A stretch of 64,000 bases of DNA, from contig NZ_LMCM01000005.1 of the NCBI RefSeq assembly GCF_001426245.1, positions 186,001 through 250,000 of the forward strand, read 5' to 3'. The notes under the pieces were generated by a model, which was given only the letters and a program-made list of their open reading frames with translations, had not been told where the DNA came from and did not search any database. This document shows, one piece after another, positions 18,700 through 28,872 of this stretch. The DNA is from Phycicoccus sp. Root101. Its GTDB lineage: Bacteria > Actinomycetota > Actinomycetes > Actinomycetales > Dermatophilaceae. The translations under genes and the position numbers were made by a program. Positions within the stretch are counted from its first letter, which is position 1, and the number at the start of each line of letters is the position of its first letter.

Positions 18700-19779
18700 A
18701 TGTCGAACGAGCACTTCTGGGCCGTCATCCCGGCAGGCGGGGCAGGGACGAGGCTCTGGCCGTTGTCGCGCGCCGGGTCGCCCAAGTTCCTGCACGACCT
18801 CACGGGCACCGGGCGCTCGCTGCTGCAGGCCACCTGGGACCGGTTGGAGCCGTTGACCGGTTCGCAGGTGCTCGTCGTCACCGGGGTGGCGCACGCCGAG
18901 GCCGTGGCTCGCCAGCTGCCGGGGCTGCCCGCCGACCAGCTTCTCGCCGAACCCTCGCCGCGCGACTCGATGGCCGCCATCGGCTGGGCCGCAGCGGTGC
19001 TCGAGGCCCGGGACCCGGAGGCGGTCCTCGGCTCGTTCGCCGCCGACCACGTCATCGGTGACGAGGCGCAGTTCCGCGAGTGCGTCTCCGCGGCCGTGGA
19101 CGCCGCAGCCGACGGTCATGTCGTGACCATCGGCATCGAGCCCACCCATGCCGCAACGGGTTTCGGCTACGTCGAGCTGGGTGAGGTGCTCGGTGACGGC
19201 CCGGCGCATGCGGTGGCGCAGTTCGTGGAGAAGCCGGACCGCGAGCGGGCGGAGGCCTACCTCGCCACCGGCCGGTTCCGCTGGAACGCCGGCATGTTCG
19301 TCGTCCGGGCCTCGGTGCTGCTCGACCTCCTCGGCCGGTGGCACCCGGAGCTGGCTGCCGGTCTGCGCACCCTGGCCGCAGCCCCCTCCCGGCTCGAAGA
19401 GGTCTGGCCGGGCCTGGAGAAGATCGCCATCGACCACGCCGTCGCCGAGCCTGCTGCCGCCGAGGGTCGGGTCGCCGTGGTGCCCGGGGGGTTCGGCTGG
19501 GACGACGTGGGCGACTTCGCGTCCCTCGGCTCGCTGCTCACGGATGCCGACGGCCTGCCGGGGGTTCGCGTGCTCGGGGACGCCGAGCGCGTGCGCGTCC
19601 TCGACTCGACCGGTGTCGTGGTGCCGGGGACGGACCGGGTCGTCGCGCTCGTCGGCATCGACGACGTCGTGGTCGTCGACACCCCGGATGCGCTGCTCGT
19701 CATGTCTCGCGAACGAGCCCAGGACGTCAAGGGCGTCGTCGACGCCCTCAAGGCGCAGGGCCGCACCGACCTCACCTAG
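18700..19779 (+). CDS. manC: Mannose-1-phosphate guanylyltransferase
   Basis: 359 aa. Makes GDP-mannose from GTP and mannose-1-phosphate. The nucleotidyltransferase signature is VIPAGGAGTRLWPLSRAGSPKF (residues 8-29). FVEKPDRERAEAYLATGRFRWNAGMFV and FGWDDVGDF are also family hallmarks. It lacks the extra isomerase domain of bifunctional enzymes. Leaderless ATG after TAGCGT. Divergent from the mannosyltransferase-like gene. Confidence 0.93.
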   Translation: MSNEHFWAVIPAGGAGTRLWPLSRAGSPKFLHDLTGTGRSLLQATWDRLEPLTGSQVLVVTGVAHAEAVARQLPGLPADQLLAEPSPRDSMAAIGWAAAVLEARDPEAVLGSFAADHVIGDEAQFRECVSAAVDAAADGHVVTIGIEPTHAATGFGYVELGEVLGDGPAHAVAQFVEKPDRERAEAYLATGRFRWNAGMFVVRASVLLDLLGRWHPELAAGLRTLAAAPSRLEEVWPGLEKIAIDHAVAEPAAAEGRVAVVPGGFGWDDVGDFASLGSLLTDADGLPGVRVLGDAERVRVLDSTGVVVPGTDRVVALVGIDDVVVVDTPDALLVMSRERAQDVKGVVDALKAQGRTDLT

Positions 19780-19794
19780 GAGTGCCGAGGATCA

Positions 19795-21378
19795 TCAGTG
19801 CAGGTCGCGCCGGCGGAACAGGCTGCCGCCGACGACGACCAGGATCCCCGCGACGGCCACCAGCGCGACGACGGGCGTCGGGTCGAACGCGGCACCGGGC
19901 AGCATCGGCACGTGCCGGAACGGTGAGAGGCCCTGCACTGCCGTCGGCAGGGCGAGCAGCTCGCCGAGCTGGCCGATGACCAGGCAGCCGGCGAGAACCA
20001 CCCAGGCGCCGACGGCCAGCCTCGAGGCGGTGCCGTAGAGCAGCACGGCGACGCCGATGACGACCCAGACGGGTGGCACCTGCACGAGCGCCGCCGGGAG
20101 GACCCGGGCGAACGAGTCGCCGAGGTCACCGCGGGTCGCCCCGTCCGCGGCGGCGGCCCCGGCGCCGAGCAGGGCCAGGATCCCGGCGCTGCCGACCAGG
20201 GCCAGGCCGACGTGGCTCATCAGCCAGGACCACCGTGACGTCGCCGTCGACAGGGTCAGCTCCGCGCGGGTGGAGGTCTCCTCGCCCAGCATGCGGAGTG
20301 CTGCCGCGACGCCGAAGCCCGCCACGACCGCGGCCATGATGCCGAACTCCGCGGAGATGAACGCGTCCGTCAGGGACCCGGTGCCCCCGAGGCTGCGGAT
20401 CATGTCCCGCGCCTGTGGCGAGTCGAGCAGCGTGGCGGCGCTCGAGGCGAACCCGCCCAGCACCGCTCCCATGAGGACGAGCGCCAGCGACCAGCCGACG
20501 ATGGCGGAGCGCTGCAGCCGCCAGGCCAGCGCGAGCGGCGAGCCCATCGTCGTGTGGGCCGGTCCCGCACGGTCCGCGAAGAGGCCCGACCCGAGGTCGC
20601 GACGGCTGCGCAGGACGTAGGCGAGTGCCGTGGTGGCCGCAGTGAACGCCAGGGCGAGCAGCCCCACCCACCAGCGCTCCCCGGCGTACGGGCGGACCTG
20701 CTGGGCCCACCCGAGCGGGGAGAGCCAGACGAGGACGCGGGCCGGCCCGTCGCCGGCCGCGTCACCCACCGCACGGAGCAGGTATGCCGCCGCGACCCCA
20801 CCTCCCGCGATGGCGGCGACGGTCCGTGCGCTCGAGGTGAGCTGCACGGCCACCGCCGTGATCCCGGTGAACGCGAGGCCGGCAACCAGCCAGGCCAGCC
20901 CCAACGCGACCGAGCCCGCGACGGGCAGGCCGGAGGCGGCATACCCCAGGGCGCAGAGCGCACTGGCGAGCAGCACCACCAACGTGGTGTGCAGGACCGC
21001 CGCGGTGAGGGGTGCGTGCCGTGACAGGGCCCCGGCCCCGAGCAGCTCGACGCGGCCGGTCTCCTCCTCGGTGCGGGTGTGGCGGCGCAGGAGGAACACG
21101 GCCGCCAGCGCGATGGCCACGGCGCCGGTCGAGAGCATCTTGAGGCTGGCCAGGGACCCCAGGGACGCGTGGACCGGTCCGTACAGGGCGACGAGGGCGG
21201 GTGAGGCGTTGGCGGCGACGGCCGCCGAGGTCACCTGCGCAGGGTCGGGGTAGAGGGCGACGGTCGCGGCCGCAGTGCTCCATGCCGTGAGACCCAGCAG
21301 CAGCACGACCACCGGGGCCAGCACCCGGTCGCGCCGCAGCGCCAGCCGCAGCAGGGTCCCGGTGCCGGAGGGGCTCAT
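19795..21378 (-). CDS. ABC-2 type exporter permease
   Basis: 527 aa with roughly twelve hydrophobic segments in two homologous halves, like permeases annotated as polyketide or antibiotic exporters in actinobacteria. The ATG overlaps the ATPase stop (ATGA). The pair is divergent from a MarR-type regulator across a palindromic site, which suggests a drug or metabolite efflux role; the substrate is unknown. Confidence 0.83.
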   Translation of the reverse strand: MSPSGTGTLLRLALRRDRVLAPVVVLLLGLTAWSTAAATVALYPDPAQVTSAAVAANASPALVALYGPVHASLGSLASLKMLSTGAVAIALAAVFLLRRHTRTEEETGRVELLGAGALSRHAPLTAAVLHTTLVVLLASALCALGYAASGLPVAGSVALGLAWLVAGLAFTGITAVAVQLTSSARTVAAIAGGGVAAAYLLRAVGDAAGDGPARVLVWLSPLGWAQQVRPYAGERWWVGLLALAFTAATTALAYVLRSRRDLGSGLFADRAGPAHTTMGSPLALAWRLQRSAIVGWSLALVLMGAVLGGFASSAATLLDSPQARDMIRSLGGTGSLTDAFISAEFGIMAAVVAGFGVAAALRMLGEETSTRAELTLSTATSRWSWLMSHVGLALVGSAGILALLGAGAAAADGATRGDLGDSFARVLPAALVQVPPVWVVIGVAVLLYGTASRLAVGAWVVLAGCLVIGQLGELLALPTAVQGLSPFRHVPMLPGAAFDPTPVVALVAVAGILVVVGGSLFRRRDLH

Positions 21379-22304
21379 GGCCGTGCCCCGACCTCGCGAG
21401 CGGTGTCGGCGGGGCGCCGGTAGAGGTCCATGAACAGCTCCTCGAGGCTCGGGGGAGCGCTGGTGATGCGACGGATCCCGCACTGCGTCAACAGGTTCAT
21501 CACGCTGCCGAGCTCGTCGGGATCGACGCTGAGGTGCACGCGCCGGCCCTCCGTCCGCAGGTCGTGCACCCCGGGGGCCGACTCGAGGGCGACCGGGGAG
21601 CGGTCCAGCTCGACGTCGACGGCGGTGCGCGACAGGTGCCGCATGTCGGTCAGGCTGCCGGTCTGCACGGTGCGGCCGGCGCGGATGATCGTCAGGCGCT
21701 CGCAGAGGTGCTCCACCTCGCTGAGGATGTGGCTCGACAGGAGCACGGTGCGGCCCTCGTCCCGGACCTCGCGGATGCACTCGCGGAAGACCTCCTCCAT
21801 GAGGGGGTCGAGTCCGGACGTGGGCTCGTCGAGGATGAGGAGCTCGGCGTCGGAGGCCAGGGCCGCGACGAGGGCCACCTTCTGGCGGTTGCCCTTGGAG
21901 TAGGCGCGGCCCTTCTTCGTGGGGTCGAGGTCGAAGCGCTCGAGCAGCTCCGCACGCCGGCCCCCGGCGTGGCGGTCGTCGGCCTGGCCGCGCAACCGAC
22001 CCAGCAGGTCGATCACCTCTCCTCCCGTGAGGTTGGGCCACAGGGCCACGTCGCCGGGGACGTAGGCGAGACGGCGGTGGAGGGTCGCGGCCTGGCTCCA
22101 CGGGTCGCCTCCCAGCAGGCTGACGTCGCCGCCGTCGGCCCGCAGCAGACCGAGCAGGACCCTGATGGTCGTGGACTTCCCCGAACCGTTGGGGCCGAGG
22201 AAGCCGTGGACCTCGCCCTGCTGGACCTCCAGGTCGAGCCCGTCGAGTGCTCTGGTGCGGCCGAACTCCTTGCGCAGCCCGGCCGCGTGGATCACGGTGG
22301 TCAT
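21375..22304 (-). CDS. ABC exporter ATP-binding protein
   Basis: 309 aa. Walker [10 protein letters not shown] (about residues 37-45), signature [15 protein letters not shown] near 138, Walker [14 protein letters not shown] near 158, then the C-terminal extension typical of drug-export ATPases. The ATG at 22304 is preferred over a GTG at 22313 because TACCGT ends seven bases before it. Co-translated with the permease. Confidence 0.92.
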   Translation of the reverse strand: MTTVIHAAGLRKEFGRTRALDGLDLEVQQGEVHGFLGPNGSGKSTTIRVLLGLLRADGGDVSLLGGDPWSQAATLHRRLAYVPGDVALWPNLTGGEVIDLLGRLRGQADDRHAGGRRAELLERFDLDPTKKGRAYSKGNRQKVALVAALASDAELLILDEPTSGLDPLMEEVFRECIREVRDEGRTVLLSSHILSEVEHLCERLTIIRAGRTVQTGSLTDMRHLSRTAVDVELDRSPVALESAPGVHDLRTEGRRVHLSVDPDELGSVMNLLTQCGIRRITSAPPSLEELFMDLYRRPADTAREVGARP

Positions 22305-22311
22305 GGTGTCC

Positions 22312-22317
22312 ACGGTA
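22312..22317 (-). promoter_or_regulatory. -10 box TACCGT of the ABC exporter operon
   Basis: TACCGT (22317-22312) is followed by seven bases and the ATG at 22304. The palindrome at 22325-22340 lies just upstream, where a bound repressor would block it. Confidence 0.45.
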
Positions 22318-22324
22318 CACAGTT

Positions 22325-22340
22325 TTCAGAAAATACTGAA
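22325..22340. promoter_or_regulatory. Palindromic operator TTCAG-N6-CTGAA
   Basis: TTCAG (22325-22329) and CTGAA (22336-22340) form a symmetric 16-base site with an A/T-rich centre. It sits between the two divergent -10 boxes, overlapping the -35 position of the regulator gene. Likely the autoregulatory site of the adjacent MarR-type protein. Confidence 0.6.
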
Positions 22341-22345
22341 TGTTC

Positions 22346-22351
22346 TAAAGT
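22346..22351 (+). promoter_or_regulatory. -10 box TAAAGT of the MarR-type regulator
   Basis: TAAAGT is followed by six bases and the ATG at 22358. TTTTCA at 22323-22328 is a poor -35 with a 17-base gap. Confidence 0.55.
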
Positions 22352-22357
22352 GACTGC

Positions 22358-22876
22358 ATGGTCACACGCAGGAACGGCTCGGCACGGGCGGGTTCGCCTC
22401 CCGATGCAGTGGGGGAGGACGAGCGGTCGAGGTTCGTCGAGCGGTTCGGCTCGAGCCTGACGGCCGCGGGCTTCCCCCGCCTGCCCGCCCGCGTCTTCGC
22501 GTGCCTGCTCGCCCGCGACACCGGGACCCTCACCGCGGCGGAGCTGGGCGAGGCCCTCGCCGTGAGCCCCGCCGCCGTCTCCGGGGCGGTCCGCTACCTC
22601 GAGACCACGCGGATGATCCACCGGGAGCGCGAGCCCGGGTCGCGGCGGGACGTGTTCGTCGTGTCCGACGACGCCTGGCACGACGTGATGATCAACTCCG
22701 CGGCGACCTACGCCCCGATCACGGCGAGCCTGCGCGAGGGTGTCGGCCTGGTCGGTGGGCGACGGACGGCCGCCGGCCACCGGCTCGCCCTGAGCGTCGA
22801 GTTCCTGGAGTTCATCACGGAGGAGATGAAGGGCATCGCCGAGCGGTGGGAGCAGCGCCGCGCCGACCTCGCCTGA
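22358..22876 (+). CDS. MarR/GbsR-type transcriptional regulator
   Basis: 172 aa with a central winged helix (TLTAAELGEALAVSPAAVSGAVRYLETTRMIHREREPGSRRDVF, residues 55-99) and a helical C-terminus. Divergent from an ABC exporter and separated from it by a palindrome that overlaps its own promoter, so it is probably a local repressor of both. The N-terminus is set by the TAAAGT box. Confidence 0.87.
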   Translation: MVTRRNGSARAGSPPDAVGEDERSRFVERFGSSLTAAGFPRLPARVFACLLARDTGTLTAAELGEALAVSPAAVSGAVRYLETTRMIHREREPGSRRDVFVVSDDAWHDVMINSAATYAPITASLREGVGLVGGRRTAAGHRLALSVEFLEFITEEMKGIAERWEQRRADLA

Positions 22877-22962
22877 CGGGGCCGGCCCGGCACCGGCCCG
22901 GCACGGCATGCGCCCCTGGTGAGGTTGGCCACGGGCCGTGGGCGGGCGCCATACCTCGCCGT

Positions 22963-22968
22963 TAGGCT
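22963..22968 (+). promoter_or_regulatory. -10 box TAGGCT of the acyl-CoA mutase gene
   Basis: TAGGCT is followed by seven bases and the ATG at 22976. This fixes the start; the frame is open upstream but has no such signal. Confidence 0.5.
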
Positions 22969-22975
22969 CCGCAGC

Positions 22976-24571
<1,596 letters not shown>

Positions 24572-24655
24572 GCCGCCCGACGCCGGCGCGACCACGCGCC
24601 ATTCCGGGGTCCCCACGGCACCCCGGCGGGGTCCTCCCCGCAGTCGTTGAGTGAT

Positions 24656-24677
24656 CCGACGGGTCCTGGTCCGTCGG
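24656..24677 (+). terminator. Hairpin after the acyl-CoA mutase gene
   Basis: CCGACGG (24656-24662) and CCGTCGG (24671-24677) form a perfect 7-bp stem with an eight-base loop, 85 bases after the stop. There is no T tract. Confidence 0.35.
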
Positions 24678-24739
24678 GCCACGCAAGGACCGCAGGTGGC
24701 CGGGCGGGGCCGTGACCCGCGAGTAGAGTGCGCCGGGAC

Positions 24740-25957
24740 ATGAGCGACAACCACCTGCTGACCGACCTCGGCGAGTCCATCGACGCCCTGGCCCCCGCGC
24801 TCCTGGCCCTCCAGCGCGACGTCCACGCCCACCCCGAGCTGTCCCGAGGCGAGGTGCGCACCACCGCCCGCGTGGAGGAGCTGCTCCGCGGTGCCGGCGT
24901 CCGCACCCGCGCCCTGCCCGTCACCGGGCTGGTCGCCGACCTCGGTGCCGAGCAGCCGGCCTACCGCGTCGCCCTTCGCGCCGACCTCGACGCCCTGCCC
25001 GTGGGGGAGCGCACCGGGGTGGCGTGGGCCTCGACCACCGAGGGCATCTGCCACGCGTGCGGCCACGACGTCCACGTAGCAGCTGTGCTGGGCGCCGGCC
25101 TGGCCCTCAAGGAGCACGAGGAGCAGCTCCGTGAGCGGGGGATCGGGGTCCGCCTCCTCTTCCAGCCCGCCGAGGAGGTCATCCCCGGCGGTGCCGTCGA
25201 CCTCATCGCCCAGGGCGCCCTCGACGGCGTCGACGCGATCTTCGCGGTCCACTGCGACCCGAGCCTGGACGTCGGAAGCGTCGGCCTGCGCGACGGGGCG
25301 ATCACCGCCGCCGCCGACCGGGTCGTCGTCCACCTGAGCGGTCGTGGTGGCCACACGTCCCGCCCGCACCTCACCGAGGACCTCACCTTCGCCCTGGCCA
25401 AGGTCGTCACCGAGCTGCCGGCCGTGCTGTCGCGCCGCCTGGACCCGCGGACGGCGTTCGCGCTGGTGTGGGGGGAGCTGCACGCCGGCCAGGCGGCCAA
25501 CGTGATCCCGTCCAGCGGGACCGTCGCCGGCACGCTTCGCATGCTCGACGCCACCGCGTGGACCAGCGTCGGCCCCCTGCTCGCCCAGGCGCTGGAGCAC
25601 ATCGTGGCCCCGTATGCCGTGACGGCCGTGCTCGAGCACGCCCAGGGCGTGCCCCCCGTCGTCAACGAGCCCGAGGCCATCGAGGTGTTCCGCCGCTCGG
25701 CGGAGGGGATGGGCCTGGCCGCGGTGGGCACGCCGCAGTCCCTCGGCGGCGAGGACTTCGCGTGGTACCTGCGTGAGGTGCCCGGGGCGATGGCCCGGCT
25801 CGGGACGCGCACTCCTGGCGGTACGACCTACGACCTGCACCAGGGCGACCTCGTCGTGGACGAGACGTCGGTGGTCCAGGGCGCTCGCCTGCTGGCTGGT
25901 GCTGCTGTGGCTGGTGTGGTCAAGAGCGGTTCCGGACGGACAGTCGCGGATCGGTAA
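24740..25957 (+). CDS. M20 family amidohydrolase
   Basis: 405 aa metallo-amidohydrolase related to hippurate and N-acyl amino acid hydrolases (AmiA/AmiB type). Metal-binding and catalytic segments are ALRADLDALPV, CHACGHDVH, LFQPAEEV and SLGGEDFAW. The dimerisation lid lies around residues 190-310. TAGAGT (24724-24729) lies ten bases before the ATG. Mycobacteria carry amiB1 in the same neighbourhood of nucleoside genes, as I recall. The true substrate is unknown. Confidence 0.88.
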   Translation: MSDNHLLTDLGESIDALAPALLALQRDVHAHPELSRGEVRTTARVEELLRGAGVRTRALPVTGLVADLGAEQPAYRVALRADLDALPVGERTGVAWASTTEGICHACGHDVHVAAVLGAGLALKEHEEQLRERGIGVRLLFQPAEEVIPGGAVDLIAQGALDGVDAIFAVHCDPSLDVGSVGLRDGAITAAADRVVVHLSGRGGHTSRPHLTEDLTFALAKVVTELPAVLSRRLDPRTAFALVWGELHAGQAANVIPSSGTVAGTLRMLDATAWTSVGPLLAQALEHIVAPYAVTAVLEHAQGVPPVVNEPEAIEVFRRSAEGMGLAAVGTPQSLGGEDFAWYLREVPGAMARLGTRTPGGTTYDLHQGDLVVDETSVVQGARLLAGAAVAGVVKSGSGRTVADR

Positions 25958-25963
25958 CGGTTT

Positions 25964-26006
25964 GCAAGAACTGCGCCAGAAGGCTGACGGGAGCCGCAGT
26001 TCTTGC
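25964..26006. terminator. Perfect 11-bp inverted repeat between the amidohydrolase and the nucleoside importer
   Basis: GCAAGAACTGC (25964-25974) and GCAGTTCTTGC (25996-26006) are exact inverted copies around a 21-base loop, seven bases after the amidohydrolase stop. It could be a terminator without a T tract. Equally, the right arm ends four bases before a TATCCT -10-like box (26010-26015), so it may be an operator for the importer operon. Confidence 0.5.
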
Positions 26007-26071
26007 GGCTATCCTCACGCCCTAGTGGCGCACCAGAGCGCCTCATGCATACCTAGGAACAGGAGACAGCC

Positions 26072-27136
26072 TTGCGTCACGCGATGAAGGTTGCAGCGGT
26101 CGTGTCGGTGGCAGCACTGACGCTCGCCGCATGTGGTGACTCGGGCAGCGACCAGCCCAGCGGCAGCGCCTCGAGCTCGGGCTCGGGCTCGACGAAGAAG
26201 AGCGACATCAAGGTCGGTATGGCGTACGACGTGGGCGGGCGCGGCGACCAGTCGTTCAACGACGCTGCCGCTGCCGGCCTCGACAAGGCCAAGAGCGACC
26301 TCGGTGTCGAGGTCAAGGAAGCCGCAGCCGTCAACGGTGAGAACGAGGCCGCCCGCGAGGAGCGCCTCCAGCAGCTCGTGGACGCCGGCTACACCCACGT
26401 CGTCGCGGTGGGCTTCGCCTACGCCGCCTCCGTGGGCAAGGCCGCCAAGGCCAACCCCGACGTGCACTTCGCGATCGTCGACGACGCGTCCGACGACTCC
26501 AAGGGCGCCAACGTCGACCAGATCACCTTCGCCGAGAACGAGGGCTCGTTCCTCGTGGGCGCGGCCGCCGCGCTGAAGTCGAAGGCCAAGCACATCGGCT
26601 TCGTCGGTGGCGTCAACGTCCCCCTCATCAAGAAGTTCGAGGCCGGGTACATCGCGGGCGCCAAGGCCGTGAACCCCAGCATCAAGGTCGACAGCCAGTA
26701 CCTCACCCAGCCGCCGGACTTCAGCGGCTTCGGTGACCCGGCCAAGGGCAAGACGGCTGCCGAGGGCATGTTCCAGGGCGGCGCCGACATCGTCTACCAC
26801 GCTGCTGGTGGCTCCGGTGGCGGTGTCTTCACGGCGGCCAAGGCTGCTGGTGGCCTGGCCATCGGTGTCGACTCCGACCAGGCGCTCACGGCCCCGGCCG
26901 ACGTCCGCTCCGTCATCATGACCTCGATGATCAAGAAGGTCGACGTCGCGGTGTTCGACTTCATCAAGTCGGCCGCTGACGGCACCGAGAAGACCGGCAA
27001 CAACGTCTACGACCTCAAGGCCGGTGGCGTGGACTACTCCACGACCGGTGGCCAGATCGACGACATCAAGTCCAAGCTGGACGACTACAAGCAGAAGATC
27101 ATCTCCGGCGAGATCAAGGTTCCCACCACCCCCTGA
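26072..27136 (+). CDS. BMP-family nucleoside-binding lipoprotein
   Basis: 354 aa. The signal peptide ends in a lipobox LAAC (Cys about residue 21), followed by a Ser/Gly linker, then the BMP fold with VGMAYDVGGRGDQSFND, AENEGSFLVGAAAAL and HAAGGSGGGVFTAAK. BMP/PnrA-type proteins bind purine or other nucleosides. The TTG start is preferred because AGGAG lies six bases before it; an ATG at 26084 is too far. First gene of an operon with an ATPase, two permeases and cdd. Confidence 0.92.
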   Translation: MRHAMKVAAVVSVAALTLAACGDSGSDQPSGSASSSGSGSTKKSDIKVGMAYDVGGRGDQSFNDAAAAGLDKAKSDLGVEVKEAAAVNGENEAAREERLQQLVDAGYTHVVAVGFAYAASVGKAAKANPDVHFAIVDDASDDSKGANVDQITFAENEGSFLVGAAAALKSKAKHIGFVGGVNVPLIKKFEAGYIAGAKAVNPSIKVDSQYLTQPPDFSGFGDPAKGKTAAEGMFQGGADIVYHAAGGSGGGVFTAAKAAGGLAIGVDSDQALTAPADVRSVIMTSMIKKVDVAVFDFIKSAADGTEKTGNNVYDLKAGGVDYSTTGGQIDDIKSKLDDYKQKIISGEIKVPTTP

Positions 27137-27186
27137 TCGACCCCCAGATCGATCCTGTGGTGGTCCACACGGCCCGGGCGGCGCGG

Positions 27187-27192
27187 TAGCGT
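27187..27192 (+). promoter_or_regulatory. Possible internal -10 box TAGCGT before the nucleoside ABC ATPase
   Basis: TAGCGT in the 130-base gap between the binding protein and the ATPase gene. A second promoter here is possible; no clear -35 is seen. Confidence 0.3.
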
Positions 27193-27264
27193 CTCACCCG
27201 GGCCGTGTGCATGTCCCGCACGACCAGCCCGACCCCTCGACCCGTATGCCGGGTCTGCCAGACC

Positions 27265-28872
27265 ATGCGCCGAAAACTGCCTGCACCGTTGCGGGCCCGG
27301 ACCAGGAGTGTCGCCATCACTGCCTCCCCACCCCTGACGCGGACCACCGCTGACGCAGGCCCCCCAGCCGTCGAGCTCGAGGGCATCACCAAGCGCTTTC
27401 CCGGTGTCGTCGCCAACAAGGACGTGACCTTCTCCGTCCGCCGCGGCACGGTCCACGCGATCGTGGGTGAGAACGGCGCCGGCAAGTCCACCTTGATGAA
27501 GATCCTGTACGGCGTGCAGCGCCCGGACGAGGGCACCATCAAGGTGGGTGGGCAGCTGGTCAACCTGCACTCCCCGTCCGACGCCATCGCCGCCGGTATC
27601 GGCATGGTGTTCCAGCACTTCATGCTGGCCGACAACCTCACCGTCCTCGAGAACGTCGTCCTCGGCGCCGAGAAGCTGCACGGCATCGGCGACAAGGCCC
27701 GGCGCGAGATCCAGCGGATCTCCGACGCCTACAAGCTCGACGTCGACCCCGACGCCCTGGTCAGCGAGCTGGGGGTGGGTGCCCGTCAGCGCATCGAGAT
27801 CCTCAAGGTGCTCTACCGCGGCGCGAAGACCCTGATCCTCGACGAACCCACCGCCGTCCTCGTCCCGCAGGAGGTCGACGAGCTGTTCGACCAGCTGGCC
27901 GAGCTCAAGGACGAGGGCCTCACCGTCCTGTTCATCTCGCACAAGCTCGACGAGGTCCTCAAGGTCGCCGACTCGATCACCGTGATCCGACGCGGCACCA
28001 CGATCGACACCGTCGACCCGAAGTCGGTCAACGCCCGCCAGCTCGCCGAGCTCATGGTCGGGTCCGAGCTGCCCTCGCCCACCACGGAGGAGTCCACGGT
28101 CACCGACCGCGTCCTGCTGTCGGTCGAGGACCTCGTGCTGGGCGGAGGCTCGGGACGCCCGCTGCTCGACGGCATCTCGTTGACCATCCACGCCGGGGAG
28201 GTCCTGGGGATCGCCGGGGTCGAGGGCAACGGCCAGGCCGAGCTCGTCGAGGTCATCATGGGGATGCGCGAGCCCACCTCGGGCACCGTGCACCTCGAGA
28301 CCACCGACATCTCCGACTGGGGTACGCGAGAGATCCGTGAGGCGGGCGTCGGGTACATCCCCGAGGACCGCCACCGCCACGCGCTGCTCCTCGAGGCACC
28401 CTTGTGGGAGAACCGCATCCTCGGCCACCAGACCGAGTCGCCCAACGTCAAGGGCCAGCTCATCGACGCCGCCGCGGCCAAGGCCGACACCCAGCGCATC
28501 GTGGGGGAGTACGACGTGCGCACGCCGTCGATCTTCGTCACGGCCGGCTCCCTGTCCGGTGGCAACCAGCAGAAGCTCATCATCGGCCGGGAGATGAGCC
28601 ACCACCCGAAGGTGCTCATCGCCGCCCACCCCACCCGTGGTGTGGACGTCGGCGCCCAGTCGAGCATCTGGGACCACATCCGTGCCGCTCGCCGGGAGGG
28701 CCTCGCGGTGCTGCTGATCTCCGCGGACCTGGAGGAGCTGATCGGCCTGTCCGACACCATCCGCGTGATCCTGCGCGGCAAGCTGTCCGGCGAATTCGAC
28801 CCGGACGCGGTGACGGCCGAGGACCTCGGTGCCGCCATGACCGGCGCCGGCGAGAAGGAGCAGACCCGATGA
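27265..28872 (+). CDS. Nucleoside ABC transporter ATP-binding protein (two ABC domains)
   Basis: About 535 aa, a duplicated RbsA/MglA-type ATPase. Domain 1 has Walker A GENGAGKST and Walker B LILDEPTAVL; its signature is degenerate (SELGVGARQRIEILK). Domain 2 has the degenerate Walker A GVEGNGQAE, the signature SGGNQQKLIIGRE and AAHPTRGVDVG. Drives import with the adjacent lipoprotein and permeases. The start is uncertain: ATG at 27265 is given here, but the only good Shine-Dalgarno (AGGAG, 27304-27308) points to codon ATC at 27316. Confidence 0.9.
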   Translation: MRRKLPAPLRARTRSVAITASPPLTRTTADAGPPAVELEGITKRFPGVVANKDVTFSVRRGTVHAIVGENGAGKSTLMKILYGVQRPDEGTIKVGGQLVNLHSPSDAIAAGIGMVFQHFMLADNLTVLENVVLGAEKLHGIGDKARREIQRISDAYKLDVDPDALVSELGVGARQRIEILKVLYRGAKTLILDEPTAVLVPQEVDELFDQLAELKDEGLTVLFISHKLDEVLKVADSITVIRRGTTIDTVDPKSVNARQLAELMVGSELPSPTTEESTVTDRVLLSVEDLVLGGGSGRPLLDGISLTIHAGEVLGIAGVEGNGQAELVEVIMGMREPTSGTVHLETTDISDWGTREIREAGVGYIPEDRHRHALLLEAPLWENRILGHQTESPNVKGQLIDAAAAKADTQRIVGEYDVRTPSIFVTAGSLSGGNQQKLIIGREMSHHPKVLIAAHPTRGVDVGAQSSIWDHIRAARREGLAVLLISADLEELIGLSDTIRVILRGKLSGEFDPDAVTAEDLGAAMTGAGEKEQTR

